DNA of 64,000 bases from Hedera helix (Eukaryota > Streptophyta > Magnoliopsida > Apiales > Araliaceae), in contig OX359265.1 in assembly GCA_947179155.2 (NCBI GenBank), forward strand, positions 4,139,501 through 4,203,500, in the 5' to 3' direction. Both the position numbers and the translations under genes were made by a program. Below are positions 1-11,968 of the stretch, piece by piece. The notes beneath the pieces were generated by a model. It had not been told where the DNA came from, did not search any database, and was given only the letters and a program-made list of their open reading frames with translations. Position 1 is the first letter of the stretch, and every line of letters starts with the position of its first letter.

Positions 1-1155
1 AGGCTCATCCCAGTTTCCCAGACCACCTACAGCAATTAGCACAAACCTTCTACGATCTTTTGGACTCGAATGATCGCTTTTTTGTCTAACAAACTTGTAT
101 GGCTTCATATTAGAAAAGAATGAAACCTCATTCTCATCTAGAGAGCTCCTAAATTGACGTCTAACAGAAAGCCTGTGAGGATCCTCGTAAACATCTGATA
201 CCCCACCAACACGTGACCTGAGGAAACGTCTTTCTGCCCCATTTTGCTGATTTTTCACAATTGAACAGTCCGAAATGATTTCATATGTTCCTAAAATGGG
301 CGCTGATCTTGCATACTTCATGGATGGAACTTTGTGCCATGATTTAGTCAAGGGGCTAAATACCAGCACTCCTTTGTGTGTCTTGAAGGAGCTCCTATCC
401 ATTTTACCGAAGTTGGTCAAGCTAGAACAGCCTCCGACAATATAAACATCATCCTGGATACTGGCAACAGAGAACAGGAATCTTCCTTTGAGAACTTCAG
501 CCTCTATTTTGTGCCATTTGATAAGGGAAACATCGAAAGCATGTATCTCTCCAGAGCAATAACCATCTTTGACAACACCAAACAAAAACAACCATGGACT
601 CGGATACAAACCTTCAAGTCTCATCTGCATGAACCGAGATGTTGTCGTCAAGTTTCTCCACTTCTTGCATACAAGGCGTGCAGTCATGAGACTGGTCAGT
701 GGAAGTCTCATCAAACACATTTCCAGAATATCATCAGGAAGAAATACATGCACGCCACTTCTTCGTTGTGATACTTTAAGTTCTAAAACCTTTTTGTTAG
801 TTTTGTTCCAAAACTTCTCCTTCATCCCATATGAAAAGCAATCCACAGTGGTTTCTTCAGTTCCACATATTGTTGTATACCCTCTGCCTTCTTCACTGGC
901 ACTTGACCGTCTTTGACCACACATATCACCAAATTCTTCACTTGTGTCAGTTCCTACTTTACAACCTCCACCCCTGTTATACAAAGCAAGACATCTCAAG
1001 GAAACACCCCTGGAGTCATCCTCTTCTTCTGCTTCACCTCTATGATTTTTCTTCTTCAGTTTCTGGCTGACACTTCTGACAAGACGTTTTGACACGTGCA
1101 AAGCGTCAAGATCCCGATGAAGAGATGTTTCTCCAGTCAGTCTTTCAGAAATCAT
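1..1155 (-). CDS. F-box/kelch-repeat protein, CFK1-like (3' end cut by window edge)
   Basis: An open frame of 385 codons runs from an ATG at 1155-1153 to the left edge with no stop, so the C-terminal kelch part is missing. A charged, low-complexity N-terminus is followed by an F-box at about residues 137-180 (FLPDDILEMCLMRLP..., then ARLVCKKWRNL). Kelch-like blades follow, with VYIVGGCSSL near residue 245 and the motif FVLIAVGGLGNW at the truncated end. F-box proteins of this type couple a substrate to SKP1-cullin E3 ubiquitin ligases. The unusual N-terminus and the kelch text resemble Arabidopsis At5g42350/At5g42360 (COP9-interacting F-box kelch, CFK1); this match is from memory. The 5' leader appears split over three exons (see the separate leader entry). 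Confidence 0.82.
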   Translation of the reverse strand, partial: MISERLTGETSLHRDLDALHVSKRLVRSVSQKLKKKNHRGEAEEEDDSRGVSLRCLALYNRGGGCKVGTDTSEEFGDMCGQRRSSASEEGRGYTTICGTEETTVDCFSYGMKEKFWNKTNKKVLELKVSQRRSGVHVFLPDDILEMCLMRLPLTSLMTARLVCKKWRNLTTTSRFMQMRLEGLYPSPWLFLFGVVKDGYCSGEIHAFDVSLIKWHKIEAEVLKGRFLFSVASIQDDVYIVGGCSSLTNFGKMDRSSFKTHKGVLVFSPLTKSWHKVPSMKYARSAPILGTYEIISDCSIVKNQQNGAERRFLRSRVGGVSDVYEDPHRLSVRRQFRSSLDENEVSFFSNMKPYKFVRQKSDHSSPKDRRRFVLIAVGGLGNWDEP

Positions 1156-3150
1156 TTTTTTTCATAATAATAAAATCAACCAACTAAACCATTGTCTTTC
1201 AATTTGCATCCATCATCATTCTCAAGCTGCTTAGGTACCTAGACAAAGACCTCTAAAGAGGTTAGGCTTCACATCTTAACATATCTCCTGCAATAAACAC
1301 AGTAAGTTAAGAATGTTTATAAAAAGTTCAACTTAAAAGGTACTAGCTATAGATTGTTCCCAAGGCACAAACATTGACAATGAATTATGAAAGTTCAAAA
1401 TGACTAAATTTCATACAATCTTGACAAATTATTTAACAATTATCTGCAATGGAAGCTAAAAATGCAGAGGGAAAATGAAGCATTGAACTGTAACATCTTA
1501 TGTTTTACGTTTTTTGGCACCCAAAATAATTTAAATAAGTTAACTGCATGTTAATTTGTTTTTCCCTTTCTGCCTTCTCCTGTTTTATGGAGTCACCTAA
1601 AATTGTAATTGTACGTAGCTATTCTTTGGGTCATATAGAATGGAAGAATCCATAAGGTTTCTGAAAGTACTGAATTCATCCCTATGACAGTTATCTCCAC
1701 ATCATTAATGCATGTTAAATAATTTCTGTTAAGTCTTTCAATGTATTGCAGAAAAAGCACTTGTCCCTGCTCAGTACTTATTGCAGACACTCATATAGTG
1801 ATATATAAATTTCATATGAAACAATCAATTTAGGATCCACATCGATCACAAAAATAATAAGTATATTTATTGAGACGGATAGTATCAGGAAAGATAACTG
1901 AGCTTTGATTAGCCTTGATAATTTGGCATAATGAGGAAGTGAGCCACTCTTATCAGGGTCATGATATTGTGAAGATTTTATGTTCTCTTCAGTCTCCATC
2001 CTTCATACTAACCCTAACAACAGTCATGGTGCTCTTGATTATCATATAACCAAAATGAGAAAATCTTAGCACCAGTCATATCAAGACTCACTGTTTGACT
2101 GCTGTGCAAAAAATAAAATAAAAAATAAAAAATAAAAAAATTTCTCTCAAGATCAGATCTTTGTCAAAGATATTCAGCCTTTAAGCTAGCTGCATACATC
2201 AAAATAAAATTCAAAAAGACCATGATATGGCAAGAAGAATTTTGACAGTTGATTGGAAATTTCAGTTGCCCTACCTTCTTTTGTCAAGAGCTAACTTGTT
2301 TGATCTGATTTAACTTTTGATTTTGTTGCTGTTCAATCTATAGAGATCCATATTTTAGCCTAATTCATAGCATTGTATTTTTCTATATGATATATGTTCT
2401 TACTTTCGTCAAACAACATAATTTACAGGGGAAAAAGAGGAGCAAAAAGAATAATTATGGAAAGTGCGACAGACAAGAACTGAAAATATAAATACCAGAT
2501 CCAAGACATATTAAAAAACAAACCAAATCACAAAATCATTCCAAAATAGAATATACACACGCCAAATTTAAATCCTAATAAGATTTAACCAACAGTTAAT
2601 CTCAGATAGAAATAAATAAACCGTAAATAACAATACACAGTAAAAGAAACAGAGCCAAATTCAACAAATACATACATACCTCATAAAGTTAAAACACAAC
2701 AAATTAATCAAGCTTGATAGAATGTGAATCTAAGATTCCAAGATCCAACAGCGTTAACAGCTTCCAAGCAATCTGCATAAGGCTTTTACTTATATGAACA
2801 TAACCAATTGCTTGTGTATATATATAAATGTAGTATATGTATGTATATATCTAGATAAATACAGAGAGAGAGAGAGAGAATCGATTCTAATGTGAACATG
2901 AAAATGTTAGAAGCGATTAGCTTGGTGGTTGAAAATACCTGAGGAAAGAGGAATTTAGAAAGCAACAGCAACCAATAAGAAATACAAAGGAAACTGATGC
3001 AGAAACACACAAAAATTTAAATTTAAAAAAAAAAAAAAGATTAAAAAAATAACCACGCCTCAGCCTCAGGGCCTTAGCTTTTCATCGCTTTTCTTTTCTT
3101 TCCCCGCACATCAGTCTCTCTCCTCTGCCTTTTGTTCTTTCTGTGATGAG
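1156..3150 (-). other. Spliced 5' leader of the F-box/kelch gene
   Basis: Reading the minus strand, consensus splice sites define two leader introns. The first has its donor after 2939 (GTATTTTC) and its acceptor before 2772. The second has its donor after 2680 (GTATGTATG) and its acceptor before 1287 (TTTATTGCAG). Non-coding exons would then be roughly 2939-3150, 2680-2772 and 1156-1287. A TATA-like ATATATAG lies near 3182-3189, so transcription probably starts near 3150. The longer intron (1288-2679) contains an A-rich run at 2106-2141, and a (GA)n run at 2861-2878 lies in the short one. No further coding frame is seen. Transcript evidence would be needed to confirm these junctions. Confidence 0.5.
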
Positions 3151-3159
3151 CTGCCCCCA

Positions 3160-5160
3160 CTCTCTCATTCCTCTCACTGACTATATATTCACTTTAATTA
3201 TTCCCTCCATCACACACGCACAAAAAAAAAGGTTTCTTATATTTATATATTTTACAAATATTAATTATATTTTTATTTAAAGATAACATAAGTTTGACGT
3301 TAAATTATAGTAATATTAATTTACTAATTAAATAACATACTAATTATTAAATAAAATATTAATAAATTAATATAAATAGTCATGTCAAATCTATTATTTT
3401 TACAAATAAATATAAATAATAAATTTTAAATAATCTTATCATCAATTAATTTTAAATACCCTTTTCGTTCCGATTTTTTTTAGGGTGATTGGGAAATAGA
3501 GACCGAGTTAACGATCAATTGATTTTTTTAATTTTTTTTTAAATAACTTTTAAAAAATAAGTCTTATATTTTGAAATTAAATTTTTTACAGAATACTGTA
3601 ATTTAGATATTGTATAATTTTTGAGAGTTATTTAATAAATAAATAAATAAATCGGTAGCCCATTCCCCTGCACACTAGACCTTTTGTTTTGTTTTAGGAT
3701 AAAATTTTGGTTGACCTTTCGCATATATTAAAAAAGATAATAAAATTATAAAATTGTTTATATTTAAATTTTTATTTAATTATATAATTTTTTACACATC
3801 ACTAGTGATACTCTATAAATATATATATAAATAATAGAAATATGATAATTAATATTAAATATATTATAGGAAAATTATTATAAAAATAAATTATTTAAAA
3901 TAAATAGATATTTAATTTAGAATTACTTAAAATATTAATAAAAAAATTTATTCTGAGAAGGAGGCAACGTGTACATGTACGGAGTATAAATCAATCTCCA
4001 TATACATGTACTCGTGTACGTGTACAGTAGCGTCTTGTTCGTTTGTTTTTTTCTAATCGAGTCCGAGTGCTTTTATGATTTGCGGCATGGATCCATGTGG
4101 AAGTTGTCTGAAAGACGGAGCAATTAATTTGTACAGGTGAATAAAATATTAAGTGAGTGGGTAGGTTATGGAAGTGGATTCTTCACTTGTTCTTTATTAT
4201 AGTCTTTTGTTTAATTTTCTAATAAGGTGGTCAATTAGGTCTCTTGATAATTAAAGAAATAAAGATGCTATGTTATGTTCAATTTCAATTTGTACCTGTT
4301 TTTATATTATTTTTTATTATTCTTTTTGTGAAAAAAATAGATATTTGAAGAATATCTAACTAATAAATTTCATAAGATTGATGTGCCGTTTTTTAGATAA
4401 ATCAAATTGTACGAATATAAATGAACTTATAAAAATATTTAAATATGTAGATTTTTATATGAATTGGTGACATCTGTTAATGATTTTGTATTAATAAAAG
4501 TTCGATAAATTTAAGTCGTCGAAAAATATACTTAAGTTATAAGATTATAACAATAGTGTTAAACAATCTCAAAATAAATAATATTTTATATTTTTTTTAT
4601 ATTTTTACATGATTTTTTCATTCGTATAGTTAAATTTTGTTAAAAAATTAAGATGATTCATTTTTAAAAACCAAGGTATATAACTCATATACTCGAGAGA
4701 TATATCCCGCAAGCCCATTTTTTTTATTGCAAAACTTTATTTTCTTCTAATTGTTAGCTTTTTTTTCTTATTATGCTATTTTTTTTTTCTTATTTATTAT
4801 GAGACTAATATCTTCACATATAAAATATGAGACTAATGTTTTCACATATAAGGATAGTCTATAAAATTAGTGTTTTATACCATCTAATAGCAACATGCGA
4901 TGTAGATAAATTTAAGAAAAAATTAAGAATTTAATAATAATAAATTGTGCAATTCTTATTTATCAAGGTAAAATTATTTAATTAATTAAATTGAATTTGC
5001 AATATTTAATTTTCTCCTAAATTATCTAGCTAATAAATAATTTAAAATACTAATATTACTATAAATTTATTTTTTGTGAAGATATCAATCAAGTCCTCCA
5101 AGGAAATCACGAACATTAGACGAGACCAAGAAACTTGAGAAAGTTATATATGAACCAAGT
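3160..5160. other. AT-rich intergenic region, no gene seen
   Basis: This is very AT-rich spacer between two divergently transcribed genes. Only short spurious frames occur. A small imperfect hairpin sits at 3973-4009 beside several GTAC/ACGT palindromes (GTACATGTAC at 3971-3980, GTGTACGTGTAC near 4014-4025). Poly-T and simple AT tracts are frequent. No transposon ends could be defined. Confidence 0.6.
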
Positions 5161-5204
5161 GGCCAAGGGACGTGTTTTGCCAGGCAAATTGAAGACTAAT
5201 TTGA

Positions 5205-5223
5205 CGTGTCAACTGGCTATTGG
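5205..5223 (-). promoter_or_regulatory. ERSE-type ER stress element (inverted) upstream of the saposin-like gene
   Basis: On the minus strand this reads CCAAT, ten bases, then CACG, the ER stress response element pattern bound by NF-Y together with bZIP factors. It ends about 165 bp before the start codon at 5388. Its ACGT core lies in a near-palindrome, TTGACGTGTCAA (5201-5212). Two further ACGTG cores are at 5169-5175 (GACGTGT) and 5246-5253 (TGACGTGT, similar to the plant UPRE TGACGTGR). The spacing is read directly; function is inferred. Confidence 0.6.
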
Positions 5224-5387
5224 CAGCTACACCACATCCCGCCGCTGACGTGTTGTTTCGTTCCAGTCCCCACTGAATAAGGCCGGAATAAATAGAACAG
5301 AGACGGGTTCAAGCTCGAGAGTTGGAATAATTGTGAGCTGAGCTGCAACTGCGTAGGCGTCGTTTAAAACGGAGGAGAGAGAGAAAG

Positions 5388-8300
5388 ATGGCGGAATCGT
5401 TGTTGCGATTGGTATTCCTTGTTTGGATATTGGCCACTTTGTCATTAATTCAATGCATAGACGATAAATGCGCAGCTTGCAATGCCGTTGCAGTGAGTAT
5501 TCATCTCTATCCCTCCCATTTTTCGTACTTGGTTTTCCTCCATCATCTAATGTCAATTGATGTTATATTTTTTTTGTTTATTTTTTTTTTGAATTTATAT
5601 TTCAGTAGTTTATTTGAGTTAATCGAGAACTAATTTATGTACATTATGAAATGCTAGTATATGAATATTTGATATCTGATTTATGCGTCTTATATTTTCC
5701 AGGTGGAGCTGGAAAGCGGACTCTTAAATGTAAGATTTATTCATATCTTTTGTTAAATTTTCACTTTTTAAATTTTACAGAAGCTTTATGATTAGTTTGT
5801 GACTAGGGAGGGGATATAGCTGAGAGCTTGTGGGTCTATTAGTTATTAAGAATAAATATGACTGCAGAATTTATAGATTGAAAAGGGTTAGATTTTCTTG
5901 GTTTTACAGGGAAATAAATTTTGAAAATTTGAAATGTATTTACTGGATTTTTGTTCAGCAGCTATTTTAGAGTTGTGTGTTTCTAATGAGAGGATGAGAG
6001 GGTAGAAGCTGTGGCTGGGGCTATAGATGGTAGAACTTAGAGGAGATAAAGTACTGGTTTTACATAGTAAAGCAATATGAGAGTAGCGAATTAATGTAGA
6101 ATATTTTAGTTCCCCCTCATCTACAAACCCCACTGCCACACACACAGTAGAAGTTGAGTTCATTTTGTCATACATCACAATAAAATTTTCATAGGCTTTT
6201 CTCAGATGATTGAACTCAAACTAAAATAGTATATACACATTAATATGGAATTGAAACTTTGAATCTCTAAATAAACTACTTTTGCTAGATATTAAACACG
6301 GGTTCTTGTCTGAAATCTTAAATATATATATATATTTTTTAGAAACGATGCTTTGTATAAGGATTTCAATTTGTCATCATTTAAGCTATCATGATCTGCA
6401 TCAGGTAGACTAGTGGAAGAAAAAAATGAAAAATATTATTGAGCAACTGTCCTGAATATTAGTTTATATTATTCGCCTTAATGTTATCCTGTATGTGATC
6501 CTTTCTGCATATATTCCTTTATATGTTGTACAGGAAAGACCTAGAAATCATTTGGATATGAGACACCGCTTGGACTCCAAAGGTCAACGTAGAGGAAAGG
6601 TAATAGACTACAGGTATCACTCCAGAGATCTCTTTGTGGCCTGTAGGAAGACAAATTTCAAACTAAAATTAAAGCAATGTAGAAGTGGTTGTCATTTGTG
6701 CATCAGATGTATTATACTCTATCTCGTTTTGAATGGAAAAGGAATCGAAGTACCGTCAAGAATAAATAGTGAAGCGCTAAAAGGGATTAACAGTCGTCAA
6801 CACTTGCACTCTTCAATCATTAGATGTATTTTGTTCATGTTAACTGTTTATCTTTCACACCTTTAATGCAAGATTGGAAAAAGGATAGGTTAAGAAAAAG
6901 GCTCAACTGTTATGGGTAAATCCTTATGCACGAATAATAATTTTCATTTGTCTATACCTAGGTAGTTAGCGTAACATTTCATTGGCTTGCTGAATTAGCT
7001 AGAAGATGCTTAGCCATTACTTCCTACGTAAATCATTTAGAATCTTATATTCTGAGCATCTTTCATATTATTATGTTATAACTCTTAAATTTATTGGTAA
7101 GAAAAAAAAATTATACAACAATGCAGTAGAAAAAAGTATACTAGATAAGTCATCTTACAATTTAGCATCCGAACAAAATAAAAGACTAGCGTTCATTATG
7201 TTAAAGCATCACATTATTGAACCAGTCAATTTGAAGTCACTTCTGGATAATAGCAGTGAAGTCAATCTTTGTAGTCCAAAACATACAAGGGATTGATTGG
7301 TCTATCACACATTGTATCTCACCAACTTGAGTTTGTAACTTTTTTGCTCGAAGGATATGGGAAACTGAAGTACCTTGAGTTTTAAACTTTTAATTGCATT
7401 TAAAAGTTATGGGGGTATGTTGTAATCATGGAAACTTGGACAGAAAAAAAATAACAATCATCTTTCTACATAAAGCATCCTAGTTTTTTATTTTCTTCTC
7501 TCTCTAGGTTTTGCTCTTTCATTTTTTCCCTTTGTATTTACATTGTAACTTCTGTAAATAGAGTCAGTGAGCTGAGAGTTGTTGAACTCCTAGAAGGGCT
7601 TTGTGACAAGATGCAAGATTATACTCTTGAGAAGGTAAACTCTTTCTTCAGGTTTGATTTCCATTTTCCATTTTTTATCTGTTCATATACATGTGTCACA
7701 ATGTGCTCTGCGAGATATATTTCATGACAATGAGAAATGCATTCCTTAGTAACTTATCTAAATACCCTCACAAAATCACCATAGACCTTTGCTGGTCTTT
7801 CATAGATAAGCAATCATTTGTGAGAAAATGCATATGAACAATACACATTTTGGCGTTCGGCCGTTCGTACATTAATTGACATTTGTGCATTAATTGCTGC
7901 CTACATTGTCAGTCGGTCTTGGAAATTTCCTTCAATTTGAGTTGAATTTCACGAAACATACATCTCATATATATTTTGATGCTTGAGTCTCCTGTTTGCA
8001 GAAAGATTCGACTAGACAAGTTTGGATCAAAGTAGATGATTGGGATAACCTCACTGCCAGTATGTGCATGCCTTCTTCATTGAATTAGCTTGTCTTGTTT
8101 TTATGCTAACATGGTTCCATAAACTTGTAACTACTTTTTCCATATGCCACTCCTTTCATAGTAATAAGTGTCTCATTTCCTTCAACATGTTTTCCCATTA
8201 TCTCCGTACAAATAGCATTATCTTCATAGATTAGTTATAACTTATCACACAATCATCTATAGTGTATCCGATTTGATTCCTTACTATGGCACAGTTTTCT

Positions 8301-11297
8301 TTAGACTTTCATGATAAGTAACTTTTCAACCAAAAGAGAAAGGGAAAATGAGTAGTGATGTGCTAATTTAATACATGTTTTTATCCAGGAATTTTTTTTA
8401 TCCCTTTTTTTTTTGGATAAATTGGTTATAGAAGATCCATGATGAAATATTTGATATCTCCATTTAAGCCTCTGCAGAAATATCAAAACCTTCTAATTGA
8501 AATATATTAATATGTAACTTTTCTTCTAGAGGTCGGAAGAGAAGAAACCTGGCACCTATTGTAGTATGTATATGTATCAAAGTTTATCGGTGGGGGATGT
8601 GAAATTAGCATCTTATAGTCTAGACCTAGAGACAAAATGAGGGTATTACGAAACCAAGTACTCTTACCTTTGAGTTTGACATAGATCTCCTAAGATTACA
8701 GTAGGTTTTTTTTGTTGTTGATAAAAATAAGAACTATAGAAGATTATCCAGCGTTGAGTATAAATATAATTCTTTTGTATATTTGTAATCTAGTTATTTG
8801 AGCCAGTGAGAAAGTTTTCTGATTTTCATTTTCTGATTTTTATTGTACTTGGGGTGAGGGGATATGCAGCTTCATGCTTTATTTTACTGTGGGTGCATAA
8901 TGATTATAGTGTTTTCTGTTGCCATTCGACTAATTGTATTAATGATAAAAGAAAAAACTAATAGTTATTAACTATCATCCAATATTCCTAAGCCAACTTT
9001 GTCGCTATAATTGGAATGTACAATTAGAATGTAAGGTAACACAAATTATGGGAGAAAAGGACACTGTAAATGTGACCTTCATCAAGGACTAGTGTAAGCC
9101 CCTTGTAGTTTCTGCAATAGTTAGAGATGAATTAATAAAGCATGCTATAATGAATTGCCTACTAATACACAACTTTAAAATCATGAAGCTAATTATGTAA
9201 TGAAAAAGTCTGGTCCTCTTGGGAGATTAGGACTATAATAACCATAGTTGTCACGTCGGTAATTGACCATCAGGACGCCTAGGTAATAAGGCGTCCGCTA
9301 TGGCGTCCGTATGGCGACAAGTTGTTAATCCTGTGTAATTTATACATTATTTATTTTATTTCAAAATTATATTGGACAATAAAATTTTATACGCATTAAA
9401 ATTCAAAATATAATAACTAACACTATAGAATACAATTAAAAACACAATTATATGAATACTTAAAAATCAAAATTAAAAAATAAAACACTTGACATTGAAA
9501 ACTAGTAGAACAAATCAACAAACGGTACATAAAAAACAAAAAACCAACCAAGTCAACACTCATCACACATGACAAGTCTAATAAGTAATAAAATTACACC
9601 ATGTAGCTAGTCCATAGGTTATGATGAGTCATGGGTATAAGATGACTTAATCACTTAACTTGGACCAGCTACCAAGGCGTGAGCCTTGGCGGCCCGGCGT
9701 CCAAGACGCCGCCTTGTCCTTTTCTAACGCCAAGACGCCTAGGCGACCATGGCAACTATGGTAATAACTATATATAGTGTTGGTAACATTTATGGAAGGT
9801 AGACATTAAGAACGTATTATGTAGAATTGGTTGCCAAACGATAGTGTTTGCATTGTAATATGCATTACCATGGCAGGTATTTTGGTGCCAAAAACTTGAA
9901 TTCTTTTGAAATTCTAGTCATGCTTTGTGGTAGAGATTACTGCCACAACAATGCAAATATTGGGATGACCGAGTGTTCAAGAGGAGTGAGAATTAGGATG
10001 ACCTCTTGTAAATATTGAGGGTATCATTGATCAGGGAGGAGGTGAGACAAAAAACTATAGTCGTCCTACCACACCTGCAAAACCAATTTATGTCTACTTA
10101 AATGGGACGTGATTCAGGTCAAAGGTTGTGCTACAAAAATGGGAAGGCAAATTGTAATTTGGAGAAGTATGTTGAGAACTGTTGCTGCCTTGTTATCTGA
10201 TAATAGTAATGGCTGATTCATATACTCCATATGATTGGTAGATATTGCTAATAAACAGAAATGTAGCTCATGTTTGAATAGAAGGATGCAAAAAGAACAT
10301 ACTTATAAAAGATATACAGGTTTTTTTTCTGATGTGAGAAACTGAGATTAAATGCAGATTAGTTGCATTAGTTGAAATTGAGTTGTATGTGGAAGGCCTA
10401 TTAAAGATGCGAACTTGCATCAAGAAGAATCACACCGTGGGTGACTGATTTTACTTTGATGGAAAAGTACAAACCTCTTTCTTATCACTCAGTTTCATTC
10501 CACTTGAGGAATCTCTCTATTAGTCCTGACACATTACTTTTACTGGTTTTGCTTGATTCTTGAGGATGCAATGGTTCATTCATGACGTTACTGCAAATGC
10601 AGTTCTGTCCCTATGAAGTAATGTTTCTATTGAGATTTATTTCTCTTATTCGTGACAGATAAACAAGAAGCTCAAACATACTCAAAGGATATATCATCTT
10701 ATTGTGGAAGGTGAGAGATGAAGTTCAATTTGATTTTCTTAAAATAGTGGAAATTGTTTAATTTGAGTGGCAATGCGTTATTTTATTTTATAAGAACCTA
10801 TAAACCTATTATGACCACCTATCTTAACTAATGTGTATTTCATGGCTAGATTACTCGAGGAAACTGAAGATGAAGTGAGTGGTCATTACCTGAATTTACC
10901 GATTTATTTTCCACTTTATCTGTCATGATTTGAATAAATTTTCATTCTTTATTCTATCAAATCCAGTTGGCAGAATTGATCAAGAAAGGATCTGTTCAAG
11001 TAGGAGATGTAAGCAAGGTTTTATGCCAAGATCTCAGCCGACATTGTAGCCAAAAAAGGTAATTTGAGTTCAGAAACTATAATTTGTCCAATCTTAGGCA
11101 CCTTATGAAATTGAAACAAATAGTCAGATTGTTAAAAGTTATTTAGTCATCTAAGCTTATTGTGGTTCTAGAAAACCTTTTATAGCATTTCTGCTACTGA
11201 AGAAGATTTCCACATTTACACTTTCTTTTTTATGGACAGCGGTTCCAGTCTAGCAGGCAATGACGACGACGATGATGAAATAAACAGTGAACTTTAG
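5388..11297 (+). CDS. ER saposin-like protein (canopy/MSAP family, DUF3456), 9 exons
   Basis: The coding exons are 5388-5492, 5703-5729, 6534-6613, 7562-7634, 8002-8059, 10659-10710, 10850-10874, 10967-11058 and 11240-11297. They total 570 nt, keep phase throughout and give 189 residues. The protein has a signal peptide (about residues 1-23) and six cysteines in the canopy/saposin-like pattern: a CAAC pair at 28 and 31, then C85, C130, C160 and C167. An acidic DDDDD tract precedes the C-terminus, which ends NSEL and resembles a weak KDEL-type ER-retention signal. The family (TLR4 regulator and MIR-interacting MSAP; Arabidopsis At1g42480 from memory) comprises ER-lumen folding factors; the plant client is unknown. 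Exon 2 is a 27-nt microexon. Intron 5 (8060-10658) carries an inserted TIR element. ACGT/CCAAT elements upstream suggest ER-stress induction. Confidence 0.88.
9241..9762. mobile_element. TIR-bounded non-autonomous element in intron 5 of the saposin-like gene
   Basis: The left end reads ACCATAGTTGTCACGTCG. The right end, reverse complemented, reads ACCATAGTTGCCATGGTCG, so the element has imperfect terminal inverted repeats of about 19 bp. AATA flanks both ends and is a possible 4-bp target duplication; TAATA works if the right end is moved by one base. Both ends are GC-rich, with repeated GGCGTCC/GACGCC words, while the middle is AT-rich and non-coding. There is no transposase. The superfamily is not certain. 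Confidence 0.6.
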
Positions 11298-11968
11298 ATC
11301 TATCATGATTGAATACGGCTGGAACAGACAGTAGTGAAAGGCTTTTATTTAGTTTTGGCTTTGTCCTAGCTACAAGAGAATTAGACTGCAATTGTTTATT
11401 TGCAATTCCTATTCTGGGTAACCGTTGAGCAACGAATTATTTCCACAATTGGTATTCTGGTTCCATGTATTATTTGCTGTCAACTGTACTCTTGTTTGAT
11501 TAAATATAAATACATTTACAGTGAGGTGGGTGAATTAGGAGGCAGAAAGGCTAGACAAAAAATAAAGAGACAAAAAACTGAATGTTTTTCAGTAAGGAAA
11601 ATAAAGGGAATAATCAACCATGAAATCTACCACATTCGAATTGAAAGTTTGTATTGTACAACAAAGCATCTCTAGAATAATATTATACACCGGTAGTAGT
11701 AACAAAGGAATGATACCAACATAACTCTATAATAATATACATGGAATAAAAATGATAAAAAAGAAAAAGAAAGATTAAAACTAAAATTAACTTGTTTATT
11801 CTGCAAAAATGAGGAAGCGGAAAATCGACCACAGCGAAGGGGCTGCAGCAACATGGGGTAAACAAATGAACCCTTCATTAGTAACCTTTAACCTCCATCA
11901 TTTGCTTCAGAAGTTCCCCTTCATCCTTCCTCCCCTCCATCCCTACTGCTTATTTCCTTCCTCTATTT

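Noticed and set aside
376..1070. Several plus-strand frames of 79-131 codons
   Set aside because: They lie antisense to the F-box/kelch coding frame, which has recognisable domains on the minus strand.
6495..6866. 123-codon plus frame
   Set aside because: It overlaps exon 3 of the saposin-like gene in the same frame and then reads into the intron past a good GTATCA donor.
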